DNA of 64,000 bases from JAFMPW01 sp041743085 (GTDB lineage Bacteria; Bacteroidota; Bacteroidia; Flavobacteriales; Flavobacteriaceae). Each line of letters opens with the position of its first letter. Position 1 is the stretch's first letter. The translations under genes were made by a program, and so were the position numbers. Positions 26,446 through 35,450 of the stretch are shown here, in pieces. The DNA is taken from NCBI GenBank assembly GCA_041743085.1, contig JBGTNL010000019.1, forward strand, positions 124,001 through 188,000, given 5' to 3'. The notes under the pieces are model-generated. The model was not told the origin of the DNA and did no database searches. It was given only the letters and a program-made list of their open reading frames with translations.

Positions 26446-26598
26446 GGTTGGTTTTAGACTATTTTCTTGTTTTTATCACTCTAGGCAAAGCGAAGAACAC
26501 ACCACATTATTCCTGTTGCCAGTCAAGGTCTATCACTGTTGATCGTATCACTTGGACCGGACATTTTGCTTCGTTCGATATGAATACAAATTGCGGGG

Positions 26599-29500
26599 CT
26601 ATCCCACTATATTCACAATTTTTCCGGGAACTACGATCACTTTTTTTGGAATGCGCCCCTGCAATTGCCGTTGTGTTTTTTCGTGGGCCATTACTGTTGC
26701 CTCAATTTCCTCTTTGTCCATGTCCAGAGGCAGTTCCATGGTGAAGCGCATTTTACCGTTAAACGAAATTGGGTATTCCTTACGGTCTTCTACCAGATAC
26801 TTTGCCTCAAATTTGGGAAAAGGAGCTGTGGAGATAGATTCCCGGTGCCCCAAAAGCGCCCAGAGCTCCTCTGCAATGTGAGGTGCGTAGGGCGATATCA
26901 GAATGGCAAGCGGTTCCAGAATGGCTCGGGACGTACATTTTTGGGCCAAAAGCCCGTTTACACAGATCATAAATGTGGACACCGAGGTATTAAATGAGAA
27001 GTTTTGGATGTCTTCCTCTACTTTTTTGATGGTTTTGTGCAGGGTTTTAAAGACCTCCCCCCGTTCCCCATGGTCTGCCCCTGCGCCATTTGAATCCTCG
27101 GTCACGTAAAACTGGGCGTTTGGGCCGGAATGGTACAACCGCCAAAGTTTTTTAAGGAAGGAATGTACCCCGGTAATACCTGCCGTATTCCAGGGTTTGG
27201 CCTGTTCCAGGGGGCCTAGGAACATCTCGTACATGCGCAGGGAGTCTGCCCCGTATTCCTCACAAATGGCATCGGGGTTGACGACGTTGAACTTGGATTT
27301 GGACATTTTTTCGACCTCTCGTTCTACTTTAAATCGTCCATTGTCATTAAGGTAAAATATAATATCTTCCCGGAAGTTAGGATTTGATGATATGCTTTTA
27401 ATGTCCAACTCATTTTCTCCCTTAATTAAAGAGACGTCTACGTGCCTACGTAAAACTTTTAAGCCGAGCTGATATTCTATGCCATTCTCATTGAAATAAT
27501 ATTCGGCCAAATCAGATATTTTATTCTTAATAAGATCAAAAATCTTCTTGGATTGAATAGTTTCCATAAAACCGAGATAATTGGGCTCGTAACCAATTAA
27601 GCCAATCCTATCAGAAGATATAAATATATCAGAGTTATCTTTTAGGGGTTTACCTATGAACGCAGAGTAATCTACGGCTATTGTTCCAACAATAACCTCA
27701 TATATATAGGCACTTGTCCCCAAAATCATGCCCTGATTGATCAGTTTTTTAGCGTACTCGTCAACCGGCACCAGGCCTTTATCAAACATGAACTTCTGCC
27801 AGAAACGGGAGTACAATAAATGCCCTGTGGCGTGTTCTATCCCCCCGATATAGAGATCTACCTGCCGCCAGTAGTTGACGGCTTCCCGAGAAAAGATCTG
27901 CTCCTCGCTATGGGGATCCATATAGCGGTTAAAGTACTGGGAACTCCCAGCCCAGCCCGGCATCGTATTCAATTCCAGGGGGAATACCTTCCTATGGTCC
28001 ATCAACTTATTACTGACTACAGTTGACTGCCCCGTGTCCCAGGCCCATGTTGTGGCATTGCCAAGCGGGGGATCCCCCGTCTCAGTGGGCAAATATTTTT
28101 CAACTTCGGGCAGGACCAATGGCAGGTGTTCCTCAGGTATCATTTTCGGCATGCCATCCACATAGTATACAGGAAAGGGCTCTCCCCAATATCTTTGACG
28201 GCTAAAGACCGCATCGCGTAATCTAAAGTTAATTTTTCCTTTCCCCCGACCAATTTTCTCCAGTTGGGCGATCACTTCTTTTGTAGCCTCCTTGTAGGAA
28301 AGGCCATTTAAAAAATCCGAATTGGTAATGATGGTATTTTCCTTATCTGCAAAAGCTTCCTCCGAAATATCCACCCCTTTAAAAATATTGGGAATAGGAA
28401 TGTTAAAGTGCTTTGCAAAATCATAGTCGCGCTGATCCCCACAGGGTACGGACATCACTGCCCCCGTTCCGTAACCGGCCAGTACATAGTCCCCAATCCA
28501 GATAGGAATGGGTTCTTTGGAAAAGGGGTGTTCGGCATAAGCCCCTGTAAATGCTCCTGTGATAAGGTCAACACCGGACAGCCTGTCGCGTTCCGAACGC
28601 CTGGCTGTTGCCTCTATATACTCTTCTACCTCAGCTTTTTGCACCGGGGTTGTTATTTCCGGAACCAAGCCGTGTTCCGGGGCGAGCGTCATAAAACTAG
28701 CTCCAAAAATGGTATCGGGGCGGGTGGTAAAAACGGGAATTCTGAATTCTGAATTCTGAATTCTGAATTCAACTTCCGCCCCGACCGACCTCCCTATCCA
28801 ATTACTCTGTGCATCTTTCAAGGGTTGTGGCCAGTCTATTTTTTCCAGGCCATCGAGTAAGCGTTGGGCGTAGGCGGTGATCCGCATGCTCCATTGCGTC
28901 ATTTTTTTACGCACCACCGGGTGCCCTCCTCTTTCGGAAACACCGTTCGCGATCTCATCATTGGCCAAAACTGTCCCCAAAGCCGGGCACCAGTTTACTT
29001 CGGTGTCGGCAAGGTATGTCAGCCTATATTTCAGCAATAATCGTTCCTTTTCTTTATCAGAAAATTGCTTCCATTCCGGGGCGCTGAACGTTGGGGTATC
29101 CTCATCACAGGCCGCATTTACACCGGCACTACCCTCTTTTTTGAAACGGACAACCAAATCATCTATTGGCTCGGCTTTGTCCGAGTTTATGTTATACCAG
29201 GAGTTGAACAATTGAATAAATACCCATTGGGTCCATTTGTAGTACCGGGGATCGCTGGTCCGGACTTCCCGGGACCAGTCGAACGAAAAGCCCAGCCGGT
29301 CCAGTTGTCTTCGGTACGTATTAATGTTTTCCTCGGTAGTTATGGCAGGGTGCTGTCCGGTTTGTATGGCGTATTGCTCCGCCGGCAGCCCAAAACTGTC
29401 ATATCCCTGAGGATGAAGTACATTAAAGCCTTTATGCCGTTTGTACCTGGCATAAATATCACTGGCAATGTAACCCAGGGGGTGCCCAACGTGGAGCCCC

Positions 29501-29634
29501 GCCCCTGAAGGATAAGGAAACATGTCCAGGACATAGTACTTTTCCTTACCGGAGTTATTTTCAGCTTTGAACGTTTGATTCTTCGCCCAATATTGTTGCC
29601 ATTTCTTTTCTATTTCCCTAAACCTATAACTCAT
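26599..29634 (-). CDS. leuS: leucyl-tRNA synthetase with extra insertion and tandem repeat
   Basis: 1011 residues, charging tRNA-Leu; class I synthetase. HIGH as HVGH in GAGLHVGHPLGYIASD, editing domain with VFTTRPDTIFGASF, and KMSKSKFN near 777. Between INQGMILGTSAYIYE (about 631) and KMSKS there are about 145 residues, some 60 more than I expect for Bacteroidota LeuS; the extra DNA (about 27310-27740) is visibly more AT-rich than its surroundings. At 28737-28770 the frame runs through a GAATTCT tandem repeat that encodes EFRIQNSEFRI before the editing motif. Both features keep the frame open, so the enzyme should be functional. Confidence 0.94.
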   Translation of the reverse strand: MSYRFREIEKKWQQYWAKNQTFKAENNSGKEKYYVLDMFPYPSGAGLHVGHPLGYIASDIYARYKRHKGFNVLHPQGYDSFGLPAEQYAIQTGQHPAITTEENINTYRRQLDRLGFSFDWSREVRTSDPRYYKWTQWVFIQLFNSWYNINSDKAEPIDDLVVRFKKEGSAGVNAACDEDTPTFSAPEWKQFSDKEKERLLLKYRLTYLADTEVNWCPALGTVLANDEIANGVSERGGHPVVRKKMTQWSMRITAYAQRLLDGLEKIDWPQPLKDAQSNWIGRSVGAEVEFRIQNSEFRIPVFTTRPDTIFGASFMTLAPEHGLVPEITTPVQKAEVEEYIEATARRSERDRLSGVDLITGAFTGAYAEHPFSKEPIPIWIGDYVLAGYGTGAVMSVPCGDQRDYDFAKHFNIPIPNIFKGVDISEEAFADKENTIITNSDFLNGLSYKEATKEVIAQLEKIGRGKGKINFRLRDAVFSRQRYWGEPFPVYYVDGMPKMIPEEHLPLVLPEVEKYLPTETGDPPLGNATTWAWDTGQSTVVSNKLMDHRKVFPLELNTMPGWAGSSQYFNRYMDPHSEEQIFSREAVNYWRQVDLYIGGIEHATGHLLYSRFWQKFMFDKGLVPVDEYAKKLINQGMILGTSAYIYEVIVGTIAVDYSAFIGKPLKDNSDIFISSDRIGLIGYEPNYLGFMETIQSKKIFDLIKNKISDLAEYYFNENGIEYQLGLKVLRRHVDVSLIKGENELDIKSISSNPNFREDIIFYLNDNGRFKVEREVEKMSKSKFNVVNPDAICEEYGADSLRMYEMFLGPLEQAKPWNTAGITGVHSFLKKLWRLYHSGPNAQFYVTEDSNGAGADHGERGEVFKTLHKTIKKVEEDIQNFSFNTSVSTFMICVNGLLAQKCTSRAILEPLAILISPYAPHIAEELWALLGHRESISTAPFPKFEAKYLVEDRKEYPISFNGKMRFTMELPLDMDKEEIEATVMAHEKTQRQLQGRIPKKVIVVPGKIVNIVG
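28737..28770. repeat. heptanucleotide tandem repeat (GAATTCT, 4.9 copies) inside leuS
   Basis: Four full GAATTCT units and a fifth GAATTC lie in the coding sequence. Seven is not a multiple of three, so gain or loss of one unit would frameshift an essential gene; only changes of three units preserve the frame. Confidence 0.95.
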
Positions 29635-29650
29635 CTTCGTATTATGGATA

Positions 29651-29683
29651 GGACCTACAGCGTTTGCAAAACCCTGCAGGTCC
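29651..29683. repeat. interspersed palindrome between leuS and ftsX
   Basis: GGACCTACAGCGTTT (29651-29665), GCA loop, AAACCCTGCAGGTCC (29669-29683): 15-bp arms with two mismatches. It resembles the palindrome at 25348-25378 in its GACCT ends. It lies between divergent promoters, so it is not a terminator. Confidence 0.6.
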
Positions 29684-29746
29684 CGGATGCCGCAAAAATA
29701 AGTTTATTCAATTTACTTTCCTATTTTTACGTATTCTTATGCTACC

Positions 29747-30625
29747 ATGAGCAAATCCTTTGAACGTTTTCAAAAACAAAAATTGATATCCTCCTACTTC
29801 TCAGTGGTACTGAGTATTGGATTGGTTCTTTTCTTGTTGGGTATTTTAGGACTGCTTGTGCTAAACACCAAAAAATTAGCGGATCATTTTAAGGAACAAA
29901 TTACAATTTCTGTCTTCTTAAAGGACAATGCCAAAGAAGTGGAAGTAGACCAACTTCAAAAAAGCCTGGCTATGGCAGATTATACCAAATCTGCCACTTA
30001 CGTTTCCAAGGAAGAGGCTGCTGAACAGCACAGCGAAGAAATTGGAGAGAATTTCCTGGACTTTCTGGGGTATAATCCTTTAAAAAACTCCATCGATGTA
30101 AACCTTAAGGCCGATTTTGTCTCTACCTCTCAGATTGAAGAAATTGCAGCCGATCTCGCCGCCAAAGGCTACGTGGAAGAGGTTAGCTATGATAAGCCAT
30201 TGATTGCGCTCTTAACCGATAACGTGAAGAAAATAAGTTTCTGGATCCTTGTTGCGAGCGCCATATTTACGTTAATCGCTGTGCTGCTGATAAACAGCTC
30301 CATTCGGCTTTCCATTTATTCCAAACGCTTCATTATTAAGACCATGCAGATGGTTGGAGCGACTAAGACCTTCATTCGGCGGCCATTTATCTGGACCAAT
30401 ATAAAGCTGGGTATCTTGGGAGCGTTGCTGGCAATGAGCGCTTTGGGAGTGGCCCTGTATTACATTGATCGGAATTTTCCCGAATTAAATCTTTTTCAGG
30501 ATGTTGTAATTTTGACTATTCTGTTTGTGAGTATTTTTGCAATGGGGGTGCTCATTTCCCTGATCAGCACCTACTTTGCCACCCAGCGTTTTTTAAATCT
30601 AAGGACAGATGATCTATATTATTAA
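29747..30625 (+). CDS. ftsX: FtsX-like permease, cell division protein
   Basis: 292 residues. One N-terminal helix (YFSVVLSIGLVLFLLGILGLL), an extracytoplasmic domain (ITISVFLKDNAKEVEVDQLQ, ATYVSKEEAAEQ) and three C-terminal helices, the FtsX topology. With FtsE it forms an ABC-type complex that activates cell-wall hydrolases at the septum. ftsE is not in the window. It heads a same-strand cluster with DUF3098, uppP, truB and a TonB-like gene, a conserved envelope neighbourhood in this phylum. Confidence 0.93.
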   Translation: MSKSFERFQKQKLISSYFSVVLSIGLVLFLLGILGLLVLNTKKLADHFKEQITISVFLKDNAKEVEVDQLQKSLAMADYTKSATYVSKEEAAEQHSEEIGENFLDFLGYNPLKNSIDVNLKADFVSTSQIEEIAADLAAKGYVEEVSYDKPLIALLTDNVKKISFWILVASAIFTLIAVLLINSSIRLSIYSKRFIIKTMQMVGATKTFIRRPFIWTNIKLGILGALLAMSALGVALYYIDRNFPELNLFQDVVILTILFVSIFAMGVLISLISTYFATQRFLNLRTDDLYY

Positions 30626-30648
30626 TCACTAATGTCCGGTTAAAGACA

Positions 30649-30663
30649 TAAGACCGCTGCGCT
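30649..30663. repeat. short dispersed motif TAAGACCGCTGCGCT after ftsX
   Basis: The 15-base word recurs as TAAGACCGCTACGCT at 54510-54524, in both cases a few bases after a plus-strand stop codon. It is followed here by degenerate AGATAAGACGTAAGAC repeats. Significance unknown. Confidence 0.4.
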
Positions 30664-30802
30664 ACAAGAGATAAGACGTAAGACTTGATTGTAACCAACT
30701 GAAAATCATAGAGTGGATTTCAGGTGCCCTTTACCTATCGGGGTCATTTTAAGGCCTGGGTTAAACCTCCCCTATAAAAGGAACATATATTGAATAATGT
30801 CG

Positions 30803-30810
30803 TAATTTTG
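30803..30810 (+). promoter_or_regulatory. candidate -7 element for DUF3098-uppP-truB
   Basis: TAATTTTG matches TAnnTTTG 68 bp before the DUF3098 ATG. A second match, TAAATTTG, lies at 30866-30873, too close to the ATG for a leadered transcript. The 252-bp gap after ftsX suggests that a separate transcript starts here. Confidence 0.35.
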
Positions 30811-30877
30811 CAAACCTAGGAACGGGATCTTCACCCCGGAAACCGTAAAGTAAAAATGGCTGCCTTAAATTTGTCCC

Positions 30878-31147
30878 ATGAGTAAAAAGCGGAAACAGCA
30901 ACAAGTGCAACAATCCAATACAGAATTTATTTTTCAACGAAAAAATTACTTGTGGATGTTCATAGGGTTGGCTTTTATGGCATTTGGATTTATTCTAATG
31001 AGTGGCGGTGGAAGTGATGATCCCAATGTCTTCAATCCCGATATCTATAATTTTAGAAGGATCCGCTTAGCCCCCACGCTTGTATTGATCGGACTGGGTA
31101 TAGAAATATATGCGATTTTGTTGAATCCTCACAAGAAGAAAAAGTAA
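30878..31147 (+). CDS. DUF3098 small membrane protein
   Basis: 89 residues, two transmembrane helices (YLWMFIGLAFMAFGFILM and APTLVLIGLGIEIYAILL), with basic N- and C-termini (MSKKRKQQQ, HKKKK). The linker GGGSDDPNVFNPDIYNFRRI is the family signature. Usually found between ftsX and uppP in Bacteroidota, as here; function unknown. It directly abuts uppP. Confidence 0.87.
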   Translation: MSKKRKQQQVQQSNTEFIFQRKNYLWMFIGLAFMAFGFILMSGGGSDDPNVFNPDIYNFRRIRLAPTLVLIGLGIEIYAILLNPHKKKK

Positions 31148-31942
31148 TTGGAAGTTTTAGACGCCATCCTTCTTGGCATAGTGCAGGGATTGACTGAATT
31201 TCTTCCGGTTTCTTCTAGTGGGCACCTGGAACTTGGAAAGGCCATTTTAGGAGATCGATCCATCCCGGAAGAAAGCCTTTTGTTTACAGTGGTCCTTCAT
31301 TTTGCCACTGCTTTGAGTACGCTGGTGGTCTTCCGGAAAGATGTCTGGGAAATTATCCGCGGACTCTTTCAGTTTAAATGGAATGAAGAGACGCAATTTG
31401 CCCTAAAAATCGTTATTTCCATGATCCCGGCTGTGCTTGTAGGCCTTTTTTTTGAAAAGCAGCTCGCTTCCTTTTTTGGAGGCCATACGCGGTTTGTGGG
31501 CTTTATGCTGCTTGTCACCGCGGTACTCCTTTACTTTGCCGATAAGGCAGAGGAAACAGATAAGAAAGTGACTAACGGAAAGGCGTTGATCATAGGGATA
31601 TCACAGGCCGTTGCCATGCTTCCCGGAATTTCACGCAGTGGAGCAACCATTTCTACCTGCGTACTTTTAGGCGTAGATAAAACAAGAGCCGCACGGTTTT
31701 CCTTTTTAATGGTGGTGCCACTGATCTTTGGAAAAATAGCTAAAGATATGTTGGAAGGGGAATTAAGTTTCCACAGCGGGCAAACTGTGGCCATTGGTTC
31801 AGGGTTTATTGCTGCCTTCATTGCGGGACTCATCGCCTGTACATGGATGATACGATTGGTAAGAAGAAGTAAGCTTACTTATTTTGCCATCTACTGCGTT
31901 ATCGTCGGCCTGATTGCAATTGGGTACAGTTTTTGGAGTTAA
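31148..31942 (+). CDS. uppP: undecaprenyl-diphosphatase, TTG start
   Basis: 264 residues, recycling the lipid carrier of peptidoglycan and surface polysaccharide synthesis. Both catalytic motifs are present: GLTEFLPVSSSGHLELG and LPGISRSGATIS. The family begins M(D/E)xLxAIxLGIVQG, which matches (M)EVLDAILLGIVQG, so translation must start at the TTG at 31148-31150, immediately after the TAA of DUF3098. Reinitiation or coupling is therefore likely. Multiple transmembrane helices, normal length. Confidence 0.93.
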   Translation: MEVLDAILLGIVQGLTEFLPVSSSGHLELGKAILGDRSIPEESLLFTVVLHFATALSTLVVFRKDVWEIIRGLFQFKWNEETQFALKIVISMIPAVLVGLFFEKQLASFFGGHTRFVGFMLLVTAVLLYFADKAEETDKKVTNGKALIIGISQAVAMLPGISRSGATISTCVLLGVDKTRAARFSFLMVVPLIFGKIAKDMLEGELSFHSGQTVAIGSGFIAAFIAGLIACTWMIRLVRRSKLTYFAIYCVIVGLIAIGYSFWS

Positions 31943-31982
31943 ATGCCTGGATCCGTTTTGGGATCATAAAAGGATTTTCCAT

Positions 31983-32696
31983 ATGCATCTGCAAACCAAA
32001 GAAGATTTTTTAAACGGACAGCTGCTGTTGATAGACAAACCCCTGGGTTGGTCCTCCTTCCAGGCGGTCAACGCTGTAAGGTGGGCGATCCGGAGAAAAT
32101 TCGATCTAAAAAAGATCAAGGTGGGGCATGCAGGCACATTAGACCCCCTGGCTACAGGGCTCTTGTTGGTCTGCACGGGAAAATTTACAAAAAATATTGA
32201 GGAATTGCAGGGAAAAGTGAAGGAATATACAGGCACCATAACCCTGGGGGCTACAACCCCTTCCTATGACCTTGAAACCGAAATCGATAAGAAATTCCCT
32301 ACAAAACATATAAGGGAAGAGGACATTCTTCAGAGCGCCACAGCATTTAAGGGTAAAATTGAACAGGCCCCACCGGTCTTTTCAGCCTTAAAAAAAGATG
32401 GCAAACGCTTATACGAATATGCCCGGGAGGGAAAAAAAGTTGACATTAAGTCAAGAATTATAGAGATAGAGCAGTTTGAAATAACCGATGCTGACTTGCC
32501 AAATGTTGAATTCAGGGTGGTTTGCAGTAAGGGTACCTACATCAGGTCCCTGGCCCATGATTTTGGTAAGTCTCTGGGTTCAGGGGCGTACTTATCGGAA
32601 CTCAGAAGAACCAAAATAGGGGATTTCAACGTAAATAATGGGCTGGATCCTCGGATTTTTCAGGAAAGATTGCTAACAGGGAACTTAAACCCCTGA
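31983..32696 (+). CDS. truB: tRNA pseudouridine synthase B
   Basis: 237 residues from the ATG at 31983; the longer frame from 31914 overlaps uppP and adds non-conserved sequence. Makes pseudouridine 55 in the T loop. Catalytic D54 in GHAGTLDPLATGLL, with LLLIDKPLGWSSFQAVN at the start and SKGTYIRSLAHDFG further on. Fourth gene of the ftsX cluster. Confidence 0.93.
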   Translation: MHLQTKEDFLNGQLLLIDKPLGWSSFQAVNAVRWAIRRKFDLKKIKVGHAGTLDPLATGLLLVCTGKFTKNIEELQGKVKEYTGTITLGATTPSYDLETEIDKKFPTKHIREEDILQSATAFKGKIEQAPPVFSALKKDGKRLYEYAREGKKVDIKSRIIEIEQFEITDADLPNVEFRVVCSKGTYIRSLAHDFGKSLGSGAYLSELRRTKIGDFNVNNGLDPRIFQERLLTGNLNP

Positions 32697-32766
32697 TTTT
32701 GTAAGTTTTATCCCGTCGGTTCAACGAATCATTGAAATATTATTAAAAAAATGCGGTTATAACAGT

Positions 32767-33495
32767 ATGAATTTGAATTTAAATCGAAATCAACTATCAT
32801 TAGTAATAACGGTCTTTTCGCTGTCCATAACGGTGTTGCTTCTGTACAACGTCCATTTGGGATCTGAGGAACAGCGGGAGTATGTTATTGAAATGAGTTT
32901 GGCCGATGAAGATTTAGAACAATTGCTGGGGGAGCAAGAAAAATTACAGGAAGAAATGGCAAAGGCAGATCCAATAAAAAGTCACATGGCTTATAATGAA
33001 ACCGCCAAACCCGGTTACGGCAGCCCGGAGCCCCTTAAAACCCTTGATGAGATCATGGAGGAGAAGGCCGCTGCAGGTGAGGAATTGAAAGATTTTCTAA
33101 GTTCAGAAACCGGCTACGCTGCCAACCTAAAAGAATTAGCCAAAAAACGTGAAGAAAAAAAACAAAAGCTAGGCGAAAAAGATGCTCAAAAAAAAGAGTT
33201 TACCAATAACCTGGCCAAAAGGAGAACCTCTGTCTCCTATTCTTTGGTGGGCAGGAACAACTACAAATTACCCCCGCCAATATATACCTGCATTGAAGGT
33301 GGCACCGTCGTGGTGAATATTTTGGTAGATGCCAATGGCGATGTAGCAGAGGCCAATTTCAACTCAAATAGTTCAAACACTTCCAATGGGTGTCTGGTAG
33401 ACAACGCTATTACCTATGCCCTTAGGGCCAAATTTAGTCCATCTGACAAGGCCTCCCAAAAAGGGACTATTACCTATTTATTCCAAAGCAAGTAA
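32767..33495 (+). CDS. TonB-like envelope protein of unknown function
   Basis: 242 residues. One N-terminal membrane anchor (LSLVITVFSLSITVLLLYNV), a long acidic/Lys-rich helical middle (EQLLGEQEKLQEEMAK, KKREEKKQKLGEKDAQKKE) and a C-terminal domain (GGTVVVNILVDANGDVAEANF, VDNAITYALRAKFSP) resembling the C-terminal domain of TonB. It lacks the Pro-rich spacer of true TonB. It may link inner and outer membranes, but no ExbB/ExbD is nearby. Its last 18 bp overlap the end of a convergent pseudogene. Confidence 0.75.
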   Translation: MNLNLNRNQLSLVITVFSLSITVLLLYNVHLGSEEQREYVIEMSLADEDLEQLLGEQEKLQEEMAKADPIKSHMAYNETAKPGYGSPEPLKTLDEIMEEKAAAGEELKDFLSSETGYAANLKELAKKREEKKQKLGEKDAQKKEFTNNLAKRRTSVSYSLVGRNNYKLPPPIYTCIEGGTVVVNILVDANGDVAEANFNSNSSNTSNGCLVDNAITYALRAKFSPSDKASQKGTITYLFQSK

Positions 33496-34009
33496 TTTCA
33501 ATAAATCCCCTAAGGTATTTTCACCCTTATCCGCATTGTACCATACCTGAAGATCTTCCTTGAATTCCGGTGTTAATGTGCCGTGCATTCTTGCATAATT
33601 AACGGCCATTTTAGTCGCTTTGCCCGCCCTTGGTCCCCAGTCTGTTCATCACGTAACAACACTTTTAAACTAATATTCGAATTGTGTCCGGCAATCCTGT
33701 TCATTACAGGCATGGTTGGGGCGGCGTCCCCACACCAGCTTTCCGTAAGTGCCAGCCATAGAATGGCCTGTCTGATTCCTTGATTTTTTCGACAGACGCC
33801 ATGGGAATTTTAAAGGTCTTATCCCACCGCTTTAAGCGCCTACTGTTTAATTGAGTGTAGTTAATGCGCGATTCGGATCGATCAGTCCCCGTGGTTTTTC
33901 CGACAACAGCCAAATCATCCAGCATTTTACGGTAAGTGGCATAGGGGAGCGCCTTAGATAAACTCTCTTGAATAATTTCCTCTGTGGTTTTTTCTATATC
34001 CGTATTCAT
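33478..34009 (-). pseudogene. degraded thioredoxin-family gene (frameshift plus internal deletion)
   Basis: Starting at ATG 34009 (MNTDIEKTTEEIIQESL...YTQLNSRRLKRWDKTFKIP) the frame shifts at an A6 run (plus-strand T run 33784-33789). The next frame carries WLALTESWCGDAAPTMPVMNRIAG, the WCxDA redox-like motif of a flavobacterial thioredoxin-fold family. After KVLLRDE about 30 residues are missing and the frame changes again to WGPRAGKATKMAVNYARMHG, ending YNADKGENTLGDLLKLLALE at 33478. Two independent lesions argue for genuine decay and against a read error. The intact paralogue, if any, is outside the window. Confidence 0.82.
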
Positions 34010-34128
34010 TTTTTCATTTGAGGCATTAAACATAACATCGTCATTATACAAAAAACAATATGGACGCTTTTGGTAGTATAAACATCTAAAAACTTACATA
34101 TCTTTATTTCAACAATCTATATCCTGAG

Positions 34129-34233
34129 AGCCCATTACCTACCTACGGCAGGCAGGTGGGCATTAATTAAAGAACGGTCAATACCAACCGACATAAATAA
34201 GGGGAATGGGGATGGCGGTAAAATTTTATATAG
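34129..34233 (+). repeat. dispersed leader element, copy B (upstream of tag)
   Basis: Homologous to 11632-11738 (minus strand) across its length, ending in both cases at the start codon. Shared landmarks in order: AGCCCAT, CCTACCTACGGCAGGCAGG, TGGGCATT, AATTAAA, CAATACC, ATAAATAA, then after about 20 divergent bases AATTTTAT-TAG and the ATG. A TATCTTTA -7-like element lies just outside at 34099-34106. Confidence 0.75.
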
Positions 34234-34797
34234 ATGAAAAAACAGAGATGCGGCTGGTGTGACGGTGATGATCTTTACGAAGCCTACCATGATGAAGAAT
34301 GGGGGGTGCCGGTTAGGGATGATAACACTTTATTCGAATTTTTAATTCTGGAAACCTTCCAGGCAGGCCTTAGTTGGATAACTATCCTTCGTAAAAGGGA
34401 AAACTTTCGTAAGGCCTTCGATAATTTCAACTATGAAAAGATCGCAACATATGGGCAATCAAAGATCGATGGCCTGTTACAGGACGCGGGCATCATCAGA
34501 AACAAACTGAAAATAAATGCTACCGTCACCAATGCGCAGGCATTTATGAAAGTTCAGGAAGAATTCGGAAGTTTCAGTAATTATATATGGGGATTTATGA
34601 GTGGAAAACCAATCAAAAATACCCTGGAAAATCACAAGCAGGCCGCTGCAAAAACGCAACTTTCAGATATCATAAGTAAAGATCTGAAAAGTCGTGGTTT
34701 TAAATTTGTAGGAAGTACTGTCGTGTATGCTCACATGCAGGCTACGGGTATGGTAAATGATCATGAAATAAGTTGTTTTAGGTATAATGAAGTTTGA
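34234..34797 (+). CDS. tag: DNA-3-methyladenine glycosylase I
   Basis: 187 residues, excising N3-methyladenine from alkylated DNA. RCGWCDGDDLYEAYHDEEWGVP at the N-terminus is the Tag signature (zinc-ligand cysteine, substrate-binding glutamate), followed by LFEFLILETFQAGLSWITIL and the late GSTVVYAHMQATGMVNDH with zinc-binding histidines. Normal length. It shares its leader with the amidohydrolase gene at 10165. Confidence 0.95.
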   Translation: MKKQRCGWCDGDDLYEAYHDEEWGVPVRDDNTLFEFLILETFQAGLSWITILRKRENFRKAFDNFNYEKIATYGQSKIDGLLQDAGIIRNKLKINATVTNAQAFMKVQEEFGSFSNYIWGFMSGKPIKNTLENHKQAAAKTQLSDIISKDLKSRGFKFVGSTVVYAHMQATGMVNDHEISCFRYNEV

Positions 34798-34862
34798 TGT
34801 AAATGCACGGTGCTTGGTAATTTGCCCCAAAATGTAAGGGTCATGAATAACTCAATAATTTT

Positions 34863-35450
34863 ATGGCTGTGAAGCATTGTTTGAAATCGCTGTTGCTTCT
34901 ATTGGTAATTAGTTCTCTTTGTCATGCCCAGGAAGGTTATGAGCGCGAGCATCGAATCAGAAAATCACAATTTCCAATACTTAAACAGGACCTGACATTA
35001 ACAGGCTCCGGGATAAAACAGCAGCGATTTTATAAGGAGATGGATAATTCCCAAATTACCTACACAATGAAGTTTAAACAAGACAGGTTGCGTTACTTTA
35101 TGGACTTTAACCCGGAGGGAATATTACAAACCATGGGCTTTAAGGTAAAGCAGGTTGACTTTCCTTCAGATACCTATTCGAATATTGAGGCCTACCTGGC
35201 GGCTAATTTTTACAAGGTCAGGATAAGGCGCATGTACCAGGAATACCCGGTAGCGAATGCCGAAGAAATTGAAACAACAATTAATAATGCCTTTCAGAAC
35301 ATGCTTTTGCCGGATAACATGTACAGGCTTATATTTAGCGCTAAGAAGGATAAAAAACGGACGGAATATGAAGCTTATTTTGATGCCGAAGGGAATTTTA
35401 TGAAGATCCGGCAATCCTTACCGGCCAACTACGATCATATTCTATACTAA
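34863..35450 (+). CDS. secreted protein of unknown function
   Basis: 195 residues with a signal peptide (MAVKHCLKSLLLLLVISSLCHAQ). The mature part has beta-rich segments resembling PepSY/BLIP-type domains (QITYTMKFKQDRLRYFMDF, EYEAYFDAEGNFMKIRQSLP), but I do not recognise a family with certainty. No catalytic motif. It is convergent with aat, overlapping by 4 bp. Confidence 0.7.
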   Translation: MAVKHCLKSLLLLLVISSLCHAQEGYEREHRIRKSQFPILKQDLTLTGSGIKQQRFYKEMDNSQITYTMKFKQDRLRYFMDFNPEGILQTMGFKVKQVDFPSDTYSNIEAYLAANFYKVRIRRMYQEYPVANAEEIETTINNAFQNMLLPDNMYRLIFSAKKDKKRTEYEAYFDAEGNFMKIRQSLPANYDHILY

